A stretch of 64,000 nucleotides of DNA, from the NCBI GenBank assembly GCA_024235315.1, contig JACKMP010000001.1:479483-543482 (forward strand), in the 5' to 3' direction. A program made the position numbers and the translations under genes. Positions 17,241-26,087 of this stretch are shown here, piece by piece. The notes under the pieces were generated by a model. The model was not told where the DNA came from. It made no database searches and saw only the letters and a program-made list of their open reading frames with translations. The DNA comes from Chromatiaceae bacterium. GTDB lineage: Bacteria > Pseudomonadota > Gammaproteobacteria > Chromatiales > Chromatiaceae. How positions within the stretch are numbered: the first letter of the stretch is position 1; each line of letters begins with the position of its first letter.

Positions 17241-17303
17241 GTAATCCCCTTTGGCCCCGTACTGCGGACCGCAACAGTCTCGCAGGACATAACTGCATCA
17301 GAC

Positions 17304-17317
17304 ATGATGTATATCAA
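17304..17317. promoter_or_regulatory. FNR-like box upstream of ubiT
   Basis: ATGATGTATATCAA matches the FNR consensus TTGAT-N4-ATCAA at nine of ten positions. It lies between the stop of the SCO fusion gene and the ubiT start at 17240. Confidence 0.6.
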
Positions 17318-17331
17318 ACGCCGCGCTGCGC

Positions 17332-18786
17332 TCAGTCGCGCAGATAAGCGCGCAACCGCTCCTCGACTTCCGCGGCAGGCAGGCCGTGGGCAAACTTGGT
17401 GATGAACTCCGCGTTGCGCCCGAGCAGATACAGGCTGGCCGTATGGTCCATGGTATAGCGCGCAGCGTCGCCGCTTTCGGCAGGCACCATCTCGTAACGT
17501 GCACGAAACAGTTCCGCGGTCCGCCTGGTGATCTCGGGATTGGCCGACAGCCCCAGCATGCGTGGATGGAAATAGGTCACGTACTCACCCAGCAACTGCG
17601 GCGTATCGCGCTGGGGATCGACAGTGATGAATATCGGCTGGATCTGGTCGGCCTCGGCGCCGAGCATCTTCAGGGCCCTGGCCATTACCGCCAGTGAGGT
17701 CGGGCAGATATCGGGACAAGAGGTATAGCCGAAATAGATCAGCTGAAACTTGCCCTGGAAATCATCCTGCGACACGGTGCGCCCGTATTGATCCATCATC
17801 ACGTAACGCGGCCGCAGGCGGTCCGGAGAGCGCGACACGTCCGGTGGCTCAAAGGCCTCGGAAACCTCGGATGGCGGCTTCAACTTGCGAACACAGCCCG
17901 AGATCGCCGTGAAATTGTTGCGCATCAGATCAACGTACAGGTCTGCGCCGCCTGCCAGACCGGTACCCAGCGAGTCGAGCTCGACCACTTCCGCTTCGGT
18001 ACCATCGATCAGCAGATCGAGGTTCGGCTCCTGCAACCCCTTCTCGGTAAACACGCACGAGGCACCGGCCGCGAGGACCCTGCCGTGGGTTGCCAACAAG
18101 CGCGCCGTGTCGGTCGACTCAACGCCATTGACGTCGATCACCGAGCCGGCGACGTGCATCGCATAGGCCTGTTCGAAGTATTGATGAGTGTCGTGATAGA
18201 AGAACACCGGCGCTCCGCTGACATCGCGGTAGCCGAACTCCATCACCCGATCGATCGCCGACAGGGCCTCGGCCATCCGCTGCCAGTTGCGTTCGTAGGC
18301 AGACGCGCGGTCCGGGTCGATGTCGATCATCAGCTCGGCAAAGCTGTCGAGCAGGATCAGCATGTTGCGACTGTCCAGCCAGAAGAAAGGATCACGTTTC
18401 GCCTCGTCCTGGCGTGCCGGCAGCACCTTGAGTGCCTCACTCGCCAGGACCTCGAACACGCGGCCATGCGACCTGTTCGGTGCCAACGCGGCCGCCAGCC
18501 CGGGCTCCAGCTCGGGACCCGACCAGATCAGGACATCGGCGTTTTCCATAACCTTTGCCTGCGCCGCGTCGGGATGAAACTCCCAAGGAATTGTGCTGCC
18601 GTCGACCAGCAAGACAGGGTCGGCAACACCGCGCATCAGGCCCGCCAGCAACGAATGCAGTGGCTTGATGCTCACCACCACGCGAGGGATATCGGATGCA
18701 TACGCGACACTGCTCAGCAGCAGCGCGCACAGCATGATGGTGATATGCCTGGTGGCCCGTCGCGTCACCTGTCCGGTCAACCTCAT
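17332..18786 (-). CDS. Fusion of a ZnuA/TroA-type metal-binding protein and a SCO1/SenC domain
   Basis: Single uninterrupted frame of 484 residues. After a signal peptide, the first ~270 residues match metal ABC-transporter binding proteins: SIKPLHSLLAGLMRGV, a WEFHPDAAQAKVMENADVL segment and YHDTHQYFEQAYAMH, with His residues at ligand positions. The last ~175 residues are a SCO copper-chaperone/thioredoxin fold with GYTSCPDICPTS (C-x3-C) and a later Y-T-M-D-H-T histidine. Either domain is common alone; the join is unusual. It may deliver copper or another metal to a periplasmic respiratory enzyme. ATG 18786 has a GAGG site. It follows a small secreted protein by 31 bp; no ABC permease or ATPase is nearby. 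Confidence 0.85.
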   Translation of the reverse strand: MRLTGQVTRRATRHITIMLCALLLSSVAYASDIPRVVVSIKPLHSLLAGLMRGVADPVLLVDGSTIPWEFHPDAAQAKVMENADVLIWSGPELEPGLAAALAPNRSHGRVFEVLASEALKVLPARQDEAKRDPFFWLDSRNMLILLDSFAELMIDIDPDRASAYERNWQRMAEALSAIDRVMEFGYRDVSGAPVFFYHDTHQYFEQAYAMHVAGSVIDVNGVESTDTARLLATHGRVLAAGASCVFTEKGLQEPNLDLLIDGTEAEVVELDSLGTGLAGGADLYVDLMRNNFTAISGCVRKLKPPSEVSEAFEPPDVSRSPDRLRPRYVMMDQYGRTVSQDDFQGKFQLIYFGYTSCPDICPTSLAVMARALKMLGAEADQIQPIFITVDPQRDTPQLLGEYVTYFHPRMLGLSANPEITRRTAELFRARYEMVPAESGDAARYTMDHTASLYLLGRNAEFITKFAHGLPAAEVEERLRAYLRD

Positions 18787-18817
18787 GCAGATCCTCGGGG
18801 GGTGGGAAACAACGCGA

Positions 18818-19156
18818 CTACCGCGCCGCGAATGCCTCGGCCATACGGTCGATCTGGTGCCCGACCTGACGCTCCAGGCTCTCATGTGGCGGACAGCCGA
18901 CACCGCTTCTGACAAAGGCAAGGAAGGAATCGTTGGTCGCCTGGTCGAATGCCAGACCGAAACTGCGCTCTTTCGGGGCGTGATCCACCACCGCCGCCTT
19001 CATCCGCCGCACCTGATCGAGATACTTGCACTGCAATGCCACGCCATTGAGCTCACCCAATGCGCTCACTGCCTGGTAGCGGGCGTCTTCACTGGCCGAC
19101 ACGGTAGCCGCGGCAGTCAGGGCCAGAAACATCACGCCACATCGCAACATCTTCAT
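18818..19156 (-). CDS. Small secreted protein of unknown function
   Basis: About 112 residues from ATG 19156, beginning with a signal peptide (MLRCGVMFLALTAAATVSAS). The mature part has two cysteines (LQCKYLD and GVGCPP) and no recognisable domain; helical segments rich in Q, R and E dominate. It ends 31 bp before the ZnuA-SCO fusion on the same strand, so it is probably in that transcription unit and periplasmic. I do not recognise it. Confidence 0.6.
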   Translation of the reverse strand: MKMLRCGVMFLALTAAATVSASEDARYQAVSALGELNGVALQCKYLDQVRRMKAAVVDHAPKERSFGLAFDQATNDSFLAFVRSGVGCPPHESLERQVGHQIDRMAEAFAAR

Positions 19157-19218
19157 TGGCTGAATCACATTGGTAACCTCAGTGGGCGGCATCCTAACGA
19201 AAAACCGCGGTGGTGGAC

Positions 19219-19232
19219 TTGGCAAAAATCAA
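19219..19232. promoter_or_regulatory. Weak FNR-like box
   Basis: TTGGCAAAAATCAA matches eight of ten FNR positions and lies about 70 bp upstream of the small secreted gene that leads the ZnuA-SCO unit. Confidence 0.3.
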
Positions 19233-19286
19233 GCGGCTGGCCGGAACGCCCAACACACGCGACCATTGCGGCCAACCCCGGCATGC

Positions 19287-20057
19287 TCAGTGGTCCGGAT
19301 CACCCGGCGGACTGGCAGGCATTGGCGGCGGCGCGGCCAGTATGTTGCCGAAATCGACTGGGGTATCGAATCGCGCATTGGAAAAATCAGCACCCTTGGT
19401 ATCGGCACCACTGAAACTCGCGTCCTGCAGGTCGGCACCGTTCAATTGGGCATGCGCCAGAACTGCATCGGAGAAATCAGCCTCGGCGGCTGCCGCGCCT
19501 GTCATGCGACTGTGGGACAGATCGGCACTACGAAATACCGTACCCATGGCCACCATGCGCATCATATTTACGCGGCGCAGCGATGCGCCGGTGAAATCCG
19601 CACCTTCCATTTCGATGTCTTTCATGTAGGCCTGGGTGAACTCGGCATTGTGTGCATGTACGCCGTTGAGCAAGGCACCAAACAGATTGGTCTTGAACAA
19701 ACGTGCGTCGTCGAGGTTGGCCCCGTCGGCAACCACGTGAAACATGTCGGCGTGACTCATATCCGCCTCGGCAAGCTGCGCGTCGATCAACTTGACCCAT
19801 CGCATATCGGCCTTGCGCAGATCGGCGCCACGCAGGTCGGCCTGCGTCAGGTCCGCATTGCTCAGGTTCACGCCTCGCAGATCGACCGCGCGCAGATCCG
19901 CGCCGGCCAGCTTGCGGCCAGACAGGTCGCAGTGCCGAAGATCGGTGTGCGCCATCGGGCGATCACAATCGCCTTTCACCGTGGACTCTGCAAACACCTG
20001 CGGCGTGGCAATCAGGACACCGAAGGCGTACAGGGCGCCGACCGGTGTTCTAGTCAT
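19287..20057 (-). CDS. Secreted pentapeptide-repeat protein
   Basis: Protein of about 256 residues with a signal peptide (GALYAFGVLIATPQVFA) and a long run of A(D/N)LxX repeats such as LAGADLRAVDLRGVNLSNAD, which fold into a right-handed quadrilateral beta-helix. The C-terminus is Pro-rich (AAPPPMPASPPG). Its ATG overlaps the stop of the upstream diheme cytochrome gene (ATGACTAG), so it is translationally coupled to the end of the nir operon. Secreted pentapeptide proteins have no general known function; a structural role near periplasmic cytochromes is only a guess. Confidence 0.85.
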   Translation of the reverse strand: MTRTPVGALYAFGVLIATPQVFAESTVKGDCDRPMAHTDLRHCDLSGRKLAGADLRAVDLRGVNLSNADLTQADLRGADLRKADMRWVKLIDAQLAEADMSHADMFHVVADGANLDDARLFKTNLFGALLNGVHAHNAEFTQAYMKDIEMEGADFTGASLRRVNMMRMVAMGTVFRSADLSHSRMTGAAAAEADFSDAVLAHAQLNGADLQDASFSGADTKGADFSNARFDTPVDFGNILAAPPPMPASPPGDPDH

Positions 20058-20733
20058 CGAGCGTAGAGACATAGGCAAAAATGTCCTTCAGTTCCTGCTT
20101 GCTGAAATCACCCAGTAGGGAGTCATCAGGTGCGCTCGGGTCATGGATGCGGAGCTTCGCAATATACTTGTCCACCTGTCGCCACAGGTAGTTCGTGTAC
20201 TGACCGGCCAACAGCGGCACCGCATCTTTCACATCACCACGCCCGTCGCGACCATGGCACGACGCACACTCGCGTTTGTACAGCTTTTCGCCTGCCGTCA
20301 CATCACCCTCGGCGCGTGCTATCTGGATCACACGCTTGGCCTCTTCGAGTCGCGCCAGCGCGTCGAACCCAGGCGCGTTTTCGTCGATCACAGACATACG
20401 GTTCGGCAGTTCGATCCGTGTCAGGTAGGCCGAGATATCCTGAATATCGGCGTCCGGCATCTGCCGCTCGTCGACGTATTCGACCATCGCAAGATTGGGC
20501 CGCTTGCGCTCGCGGAACAACACCAGCTGGTCGACCAGAAACTGGTACGGCTGGCCGGCGATCCTCGGGTACTCACCCTGCTTGCCGCCCTCGCCATAGA
20601 CACCATGGCAACCGGCACACAGCTCGTTGATCTCCTCGCCGTTGTCCATATCCGGGTCGCGCGCATAACCAGGGGCGGTCATCAGCAATGACAGGCTCAG
20701 CAAAAAGTAAGCACGCAAGGACTCACGAAACAT
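20050..20733 (-). CDS. Periplasmic diheme cytochrome c, c4-like
   Basis: Protein of about 227 residues with a signal peptide and two CxxCH motifs, CAGCHG in the N-terminal half and CASCHG in the C-terminal half, the arrangement of cytochrome c4. Segments Y-P-R-I-A-G-Q-P and L-L-A-G-Q-Y-T follow each heme, as in c4. ATG 20733 has a GAGGTG ribosome site. It sits at the end of the nir operon, 78 bp after nirN, and could carry electrons to nitrite reductase or NirN. Confidence 0.82.
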   Translation of the reverse strand: MFRESLRAYFLLSLSLLMTAPGYARDPDMDNGEEINELCAGCHGVYGEGGKQGEYPRIAGQPYQFLVDQLVLFRERKRPNLAMVEYVDERQMPDADIQDISAYLTRIELPNRMSVIDENAPGFDALARLEEAKRVIQIARAEGDVTAGEKLYKRECASCHGRDGRGDVKDAVPLLAGQYTNYLWRQVDKYIAKLRIHDPSAPDDSLLGDFSKQELKDIFAYVSTLDD

Positions 20734-20810
20734 CAATCCACCTCGTATTGCACGCACCGGCCATGGTGCAAGCGGGAACAATGAACTGCACGCGCGGGGG
20801 CATTTCAAGG

Positions 20811-22376
20811 TCAGTGACTGGTGCCGGCAGAACGCGTGATCTTGTTGTGGACGTTGTACTTACCGGATGGTTTGACCATCGGCAGGCGCTTGCGTTCCTC
20901 CAGCGTCTCGGCGTCGTAGACCACGACGGCACCGTCCATCTCCCAGATACTCAACAATGCATGGCGGCCATCCTTGTCGAACTCGACATGAGCGGCCGTC
21001 TTGCCCGGCGCCGGCTGCAGCGTCTTGACGATCTCCAGCGTCTTCTTGTCGATGACGTGGACCTTGTCCTTGTTGGGCCCGAAGAACACGTCGACCCAGG
21101 CGTAGCGGCTGTTCTCGTGGCTGCGCATGAAGAAACCCGGTCCGTCGGTGGGGATCTCCTTGATGGTCTCCCAGGTTTTCATGTCGATCACGCTGACCGC
21201 GGCTTTCTTGAGGTTGGGCGTCACCATCACAGTGCGCCCCTGGTATTCCCAGGTGATCCCTGACGCCAGGTGCGGCATCCCCGGCAGGTCGAGCTTTCGG
21301 GTCACCCGGCCCAGGTCGAGATCGACGACCTGCGCATGACCCTCGCGTGAGGCGCCGATCAAAGTGACATAGTCCTGGCTGAACATGAAGTCGTCGAGGA
21401 AATCGTCCACCTTGATACGGCGCACCGGGAACCGCTTGCGGACAGGGTTCTCACCGGAATCGGTACGATAGTCATGCATCCACTCGCCGAAACCACGCGG
21501 TGGATTGTCTTCGTAGTTGATTTCCCAGACCTCGGGGATGTCTTTCAACGCCGCGACAAAACTATGGCGGGGATCGGCGGTGTACACCGCACTCACCCGC
21601 GAGCTCTTGCCGGCGTCGTCCTGGACATCGATCAGCTTCAACGGACGCAGCTCAAGGGCATCCAGCAACACCAGGCTGTGCGGCAGATAGTTCGCGACCA
21701 TCAGGTAGCGTCCATCGTCCGACACTGCGAGATTGCGGGCATTGATCCCGGCGCGTACCTCGACCACTGTCTGCAGGCCCCACATGTCAAACTTGCTGAC
21801 CCAGCCGTCGCGTGACAGGAAATACACGAAGCGTCCGTCCGGTGAATATTTGGGCCCGCCGTGCACTGCGTACTGCGTCTTGAAGCGGTGAATCGGCACC
21901 ATGCGATCCCCGTCGAGTACGCTTGCGTGATGGTCGCCGAGCTCGACGACAATGAACATGTTCATCGGATCGGCATCGTGTACCGGCGCCTCGACCAGAT
22001 CGGCCGTCGCCACCGTTACCTTGCGGCTCGCTTCGATCTGTTCCACGTCCCAGGCCGGTACTGTGGGCAGCGGCGTGTAGATGTACTCGACCAGGCGTTC
22101 GATCGCCGCCTTGTCGAGCACAGCCCCGAGCGCCGGCATCTGTGTCGCCGGCCGGCCCTCGGCGATCACCCTGGCGGCCTCGGTCTTGCGCACCCGGGTC
22201 AGGTTTTCCGGCAGCAGCGCCGGCCCCATCAGACCGAGGCGATCGGCACCGTGGCACTGCGCGCAATGCTGCACGTACAGTGCCGGGGTCCCGTCGGCAT
22301 GGATCAACGGCGATGCGCACAGTGGCAGCATGGTGAACGCTGAGGCGAGCAACGCCTTGCGGGTCGATGACATCAT
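20811..22376 (-). CDS. nirN: Heme d1 biosynthesis dehydrogenase NirN
   Basis: Periplasmic protein of about 521 residues with a signal peptide, an N-terminal cytochrome c domain (HCAQCHGADRLG) and a C-terminal eight-bladed propeller like that of nitrite reductase (KYSPDGRFVYFLSRDGWVSK, GPGFFMRSHENSRYAWVD). It is a paralogue of NirS that oxidises dihydro-heme d1 to heme d1. Its start overlaps the end of the c'-type cytochrome gene (ATGA). NirN rather than NirS is supported by its place in the maturation operon and lower similarity to the nirS at 29481. Confidence 0.88.
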   Translation of the reverse strand: MMSSTRKALLASAFTMLPLCASPLIHADGTPALYVQHCAQCHGADRLGLMGPALLPENLTRVRKTEAARVIAEGRPATQMPALGAVLDKAAIERLVEYIYTPLPTVPAWDVEQIEASRKVTVATADLVEAPVHDADPMNMFIVVELGDHHASVLDGDRMVPIHRFKTQYAVHGGPKYSPDGRFVYFLSRDGWVSKFDMWGLQTVVEVRAGINARNLAVSDDGRYLMVANYLPHSLVLLDALELRPLKLIDVQDDAGKSSRVSAVYTADPRHSFVAALKDIPEVWEINYEDNPPRGFGEWMHDYRTDSGENPVRKRFPVRRIKVDDFLDDFMFSQDYVTLIGASREGHAQVVDLDLGRVTRKLDLPGMPHLASGITWEYQGRTVMVTPNLKKAAVSVIDMKTWETIKEIPTDGPGFFMRSHENSRYAWVDVFFGPNKDKVHVIDKKTLEIVKTLQPAPGKTAAHVEFDKDGRHALLSIWEMDGAVVVYDAETLEERKRLPMVKPSGKYNVHNKITRSAGTSH

Positions 22377-22834
22377 GGCTCCAGGTCGATACGGTAAGCT
22401 GCGTGACAGGCGACACAATTGTTCATCAGCGCCACCAGCTCCGGCAGCACCTGGCTGGTGTCGCCGAATTGCCCCACGTCGAGGGCAAGCTGGTCGAAGC
22501 GGCCGTGGGTATCAAAGCCGAGGCGTTTGAATGCCAACGGCAGCTTTCCGACCAGGCTCGCCGGTACACTGTGTTGCGCCGGTGCCCCCGCGCTGCGTGC
22601 GGCCGCGGCCACCGCCGCCGGGTCCTCATTCACGACGCCTTCGGTAATCGACTGCACCGCGGCGAGGAAGCCCCGCATCTCCGTCAACACCAGGTCGCGT
22701 TCGGCCGGTGCCAGCAGGATTGCGGTACGGCCATCGCTGGCCGGAACTGTCACACCACGTACGACGAACAGGTAGACGAGTGCCGACACGGAAACCGCAA
22801 GTATCAACACCATGAACCAACAGATACGACACAT
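22373..22834 (-). CDS. Membrane-anchored cytochrome c'-like protein
   Basis: Protein of 153 residues with an N-terminal membrane anchor (FMVLILAVSVSALVYLFVV), helical middle and a single heme motif near the C-terminus, NNCVACHAAYR. C-terminal heme attachment in a four-helix protein is the layout of cytochrome c' and c556-type proteins. Cytochrome c' binds nitric oxide, so a place between nirJ and nirN suggests a NO-buffering or electron-transfer role. That role is inferred from context only. Confidence 0.65.
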   Translation of the reverse strand: MCRICWFMVLILAVSVSALVYLFVVRGVTVPASDGRTAILLAPAERDLVLTEMRGFLAAVQSITEGVVNEDPAAVAAAARSAGAPAQHSVPASLVGKLPLAFKRLGFDTHGRFDQLALDVGQFGDTSQVLPELVALMNNCVACHAAYRIDLEP

Positions 22835-22845
22835 GATGCAATCTC

Positions 22846-24054
22846 TCAGGCGGCTGGCCGGCCGCGTCCCGCGTAGGGCCGAACCGCGAGGCGCTCGCCG
22901 CCGGCCTGCACACCGATCTCCTCATCACTCAGATAACACCCGGGGTCTTCGGCCCAGAAATTGCCGGTGAGCTGCCAGGCGCGGGTACGGCTGTTGCCCC
23001 CACAGATCGGTAGGTGGCGGCACTCGGCACAACGACCCTCGACCGGTCGGTGGGCCAGTTTCAGCCCGGCCATCAGCGGGTCGGAGGTATCTTCCCAGAT
23101 TTCGGAGAACGGCCTGTCCTTGACGCTGCCCAGGCCATAGTCCCACCACATGGTGTCAGGATGGACGCCGCCGAGGTTGTCGATATTGGCAATATTGATA
23201 CCCGAGGAGTTACCCCCCCAGCGTTCGAGCATCGCCTGCAGGCGATCGCCCTGTGTCGGCAGGTTACGTGCCACCCATTGCGTCAGATAGGCACCATCCG
23301 CATCGTTGTTGCCGGTAACGAACTCCTTGGGATCGCCGCTGACGATATGGTTCCAGCAGGTATCGAACAGCAGGTCCATCGCGGCACGGGTCATCTGGTG
23401 GTGCGCGTCGTCACCGCGGTTCTTGTTGCCGCGTCCGGCGTAGTTCAGATGTGAAAGATAGAACTTGTCGAGCCCCTCGTCGTCGAGCAGCTGCAGCAGG
23501 TCTGGCAGATCCCGGGCGTTGTCTCGGGTCAGTGTGAAACGCAGCCCCACCTTGATACCGACGTCGCGGCACAGACGGATACCCCGCAGCGATTCGTCGA
23601 AGGCGCCGTCGCGGCGACGGAAGCGGTCATGAACCTCGCGCATACCGTCCAGGCTTACGCCGACATAGTCGTAACCGACAGCGGCGATCTGCGCGATGTT
23701 GTCGTGATCGATCAGGGTGCCGTTGCTCGACAGCCCGACATAGAAGCCCATGGCCTTGGCACGATGTGAGATCTCGAAGATGTCGGGGCGCATCAGCGGC
23801 TCACCACCGGACAGGATCAATACCGGTACCCCGTACTGCTTCAGGTCATCCATCACCGCGAACACCTGTTCGGTCGACAACTCACCCGGAAAGTCCTTGT
23901 CGGCGGATGTCGCATAGCAGTGTTTGCAGGTCAGATTACAGCGCCGGATAAGGTTCCAGATCACCACGGGGCCGGTCGGGGCAGCCACCTGTGGCCTGGT
24001 CGGCGGCGCTGCGGGATTGGCGAGCGCTTGCATGTAGCGGGTCAGACGAAACAT
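22846..24054 (-). CDS. nirJ: Heme d1 biosynthesis radical SAM protein NirJ
   Basis: Radical SAM/SPASM protein of 402 residues. The first cluster motif is CNLTCKHC, followed by LSGGEPLMR and SLDGMREVHD. A SPASM region is seen in CAECRHLPICGGNSR. NirJ removes propionate side chains to create the oxo groups of heme d1. ATG 24054 has a GAGG site. It follows the NirGH fusion by 10 bp in the nirE-C-F-D-L-GH-J order typical of denitrifiers. Confidence 0.93.
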   Translation of the reverse strand: MFRLTRYMQALANPAAPPTRPQVAAPTGPVVIWNLIRRCNLTCKHCYATSADKDFPGELSTEQVFAVMDDLKQYGVPVLILSGGEPLMRPDIFEISHRAKAMGFYVGLSSNGTLIDHDNIAQIAAVGYDYVGVSLDGMREVHDRFRRRDGAFDESLRGIRLCRDVGIKVGLRFTLTRDNARDLPDLLQLLDDEGLDKFYLSHLNYAGRGNKNRGDDAHHQMTRAAMDLLFDTCWNHIVSGDPKEFVTGNNDADGAYLTQWVARNLPTQGDRLQAMLERWGGNSSGINIANIDNLGGVHPDTMWWDYGLGSVKDRPFSEIWEDTSDPLMAGLKLAHRPVEGRCAECRHLPICGGNSRTRAWQLTGNFWAEDPGCYLSDEEIGVQAGGERLAVRPYAGRGRPAA

Positions 24055-24064
24055 GGCGTAAACC

Positions 24065-25057
24065 TCAGGCGGCCAGACGCAGGCCGGTTTTTTTCAGGAC
24101 TTCGCTGCTGAACAGCACATCGTGTGCGCGACAGTGCGGGCCCAGTATCGCGGCGACACGTTCGGCCTTGGCCGACACCTCGTCACGTCCCCGCCCATGC
24201 ACCATCGCGAACAGGTTATAGGGCCACACACCAGGGTAGCGCGGCCGAAGATAGGAATGGCTGACGAAGTCGAGTGCACCGATCCGTTCACCCAGTTCGA
24301 TCGCGATATCGTCAGGCACGTCCCAGACCGTCATGCCGTTGCCACGCAGGCCGAGCCGGTAGTGGTTGGGCACAGCGCCGATACGTCGAATCGCGCCGCA
24401 GTCGAGCATGGTCTGCAGCCGGGTGGCGAGTTCTTCCGGCGTCAGGCCCAGCTGAGCAGCGAGCTCGACGACGGGTTCCTCGACCAGCGGCAGGCCCGCC
24501 TGGGTAGCCGCGATGATGCGATAGTCGACCGCATCCATCGTATGGGCCGCGTGCTGCGGCTGGTAGGCCGGCGGGACCGGCACCGTATCCACCAGGCCCT
24601 GCTCGTCCAGCGCCAGCCACAGCCCCAGGTAGAACTCGTGCTGTTTCGGAAAGTTGTAGACCCGCAGACCCGTCACCTTGCTGATCTCGCGCAGCGCGGT
24701 ATCGACCCCATCCGGGGTTGGAGAGGCGATCACAAACCACATGTTCAGGGCGTGTTCACGCCGGTAGTTGTGCGCGACAGCCGGCAGCGCATTGACCTGG
24801 GCGGCAATGTCGGCGAAGCGGTCAGCCGGCGCACTCAGCGCCGCGAGTGTCTGCCCGCCACCCAGGCGTGAGGCATCGTAGATCGGTCCGAAGCGGCTCA
24901 GTTGTCCCGCATCCAGCAGTGAGCGCACCAGGTCGAGCACCGAGCCCTCGTCCGAACCCAGTACATCTGCCAGACGGGCAAAAGGCCGCCCCTCAGTGAC
25001 AGGAAACCCGCCCTGGCACTGATTGATGAAAGCGCGCGCAAACCCGGAAAGCACCAT
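24065..25057 (-). CDS. nirG-nirH: NirG-NirH fusion, siroheme decarboxylase subunits
   Basis: Protein of 330 residues made of two Lrp/AsnC-like halves. The first (about 1-165) has the NirD/NirG-type stretch AHNYRREHALNMWFVIA; the second (about 170-330) has the NirL/NirH-type SHSYLRPRYPGVWPYNLFAM. Pseudomonas carries these as separate nirG and nirH. Here the two are one polypeptide, whereas nirD and nirL remain separate upstream. The complex decarboxylates 12,18-didecarboxysiroheme precursors in heme d1 synthesis. The start overlaps the nirL stop by one base (TGATG). Confidence 0.85.
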   Translation of the reverse strand: MVLSGFARAFINQCQGGFPVTEGRPFARLADVLGSDEGSVLDLVRSLLDAGQLSRFGPIYDASRLGGGQTLAALSAPADRFADIAAQVNALPAVAHNYRREHALNMWFVIASPTPDGVDTALREISKVTGLRVYNFPKQHEFYLGLWLALDEQGLVDTVPVPPAYQPQHAAHTMDAVDYRIIAATQAGLPLVEEPVVELAAQLGLTPEELATRLQTMLDCGAIRRIGAVPNHYRLGLRGNGMTVWDVPDDIAIELGERIGALDFVSHSYLRPRYPGVWPYNLFAMVHGRGRDEVSAKAERVAAILGPHCRAHDVLFSSEVLKKTGLRLAA

Positions 25058-25608
25058 CAGCTCGCACCGGCCTCTCGCGAGCGCCCGGCCGGGGACTCAC
25101 CGCCGCCACCATAGCGAGCGCCACGCTGCTTGAAGCGGCGCTGGCTGAACAGCACATCGCGGGCAACATCACCGAGACCGCAGGCCTGCACCAGTTCCTC
25201 GACACGCGCCAACACCTGCTCGCGGTCACGACCGTGAATCATCGTGAACAGATTGTACGGCCATACCGGCAGACGTCTTGGCCGCCGATAACACAGTGTC
25301 ACGAAAGCAAAATCACCAAGTTGCTGGCCGATGTCGCGCACCCGCTCGTCCGGAATGTCCCAGACCACCATGGCATTGGCGCGATAGCCCAGCTCATGGT
25401 GCCGGACCACGACGCCGAAACGCTTGATCACGCCGAGGTTCTGTAACATCCAGAAGCGCGCCATCACCTCACCCTCGGTCATGCCCAGGCGGACGCCCAG
25501 TTCAGCGAAGGGTCTTGGCACCAGCGGCAGACCATCTTCAACGGCCTGCAGGAGCGCCCGGTCGCATGCGTCACACTGCGGGGTATCCAGCCCGGTTGTC
25601 AGCTCCAT
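25057..25608 (-). CDS. nirL: Siroheme decarboxylase subunit NirL
   Basis: Protein of 183 residues of the Lrp/AsnC-like NirL/NirH type, with LCYRRPRRLPVWPYNLFTMI. Its C-terminus adds a Gly-rich tail. It overlaps nirD by 10 bases. The NirL versus NirH name follows operon order (nirD then nirL) and could be exchanged; the family assignment is firm. Confidence 0.82.
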   Translation of the reverse strand: MELTTGLDTPQCDACDRALLQAVEDGLPLVPRPFAELGVRLGMTEGEVMARFWMLQNLGVIKRFGVVVRHHELGYRANAMVVWDIPDERVRDIGQQLGDFAFVTLCYRRPRRLPVWPYNLFTMIHGRDREQVLARVEELVQACGLGDVARDVLFSQRRFKQRGARYGGGGESPAGRSREAGAS

Positions 25609-26072
25609 TTGAGTGCGAATCCCAGGTCGATGAAATAGTCTTCGAGCATCGGCAGGTCGAGCGGCGTCAGGCCCGTGGCAGCAGCGATGTCTGCAAGCAC
25701 CCGATCAACCACCGCTCGGTCACGTGCGGTAACCACAAACCACAGGTTGTACTCGTGTTCGCGCTCATAATTGTGATTGACCTCGGGAAAGGCGCTGACC
25801 TGCGCAGCGACCGCCTCGATCCGTTCCACCGGAACCGCGAGCGCCGCCAGCGTACTGGCCCCGACGCGATTGGGGCGCAACACCGGTCCCACCCTGCTCA
25901 GCGCACCGATGCGCTGCAGGTATTCCAGGCGCTCGATGACTTTTGCCTCATCTGTCCCCAGCTCTTCGGCGATCGTGGCGAACGGCTGCGGGTCTAGCGG
26001 GAAATTGTGCTGATAATCGTCCAGCAGGTGTCGATCGATAGCACTCAGCAACAGGGCCACATTCGATGTCAT
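25599..26072 (-). CDS. nirD: Siroheme decarboxylase subunit NirD
   Basis: Protein of 157 residues of the Lrp/AsnC-like NirD type, with the N-terminal helix-turn-helix-like part (IAEELGTDEAKVIERLEYLQ) and the signature EVNHNYEREHEYNLWFVVT. It pairs with NirL to decarboxylate siroheme in heme d1 synthesis. The ATG has a GGAGG ribosome site. This is the small heme d1 NirD, unrelated to the assimilatory nitrite reductase subunit of the same name. Confidence 0.87.
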   Translation of the reverse strand: MTSNVALLLSAIDRHLLDDYQHNFPLDPQPFATIAEELGTDEAKVIERLEYLQRIGALSRVGPVLRPNRVGASTLAALAVPVERIEAVAAQVSAFPEVNHNYEREHEYNLWFVVTARDRAVVDRVLADIAAATGLTPLDLPMLEDYFIDLGFALKWS

Positions 26073-26087
26073 GCTGTCACCTCCGGA

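Noticed and set aside
25599..26072. Lrp/AsnC transcription regulators at 24065-26072
   Set aside because: The proteins have the NirD/NirL signature segments and sit in a heme d1 operon, so they are siroheme decarboxylase subunits rather than regulators.
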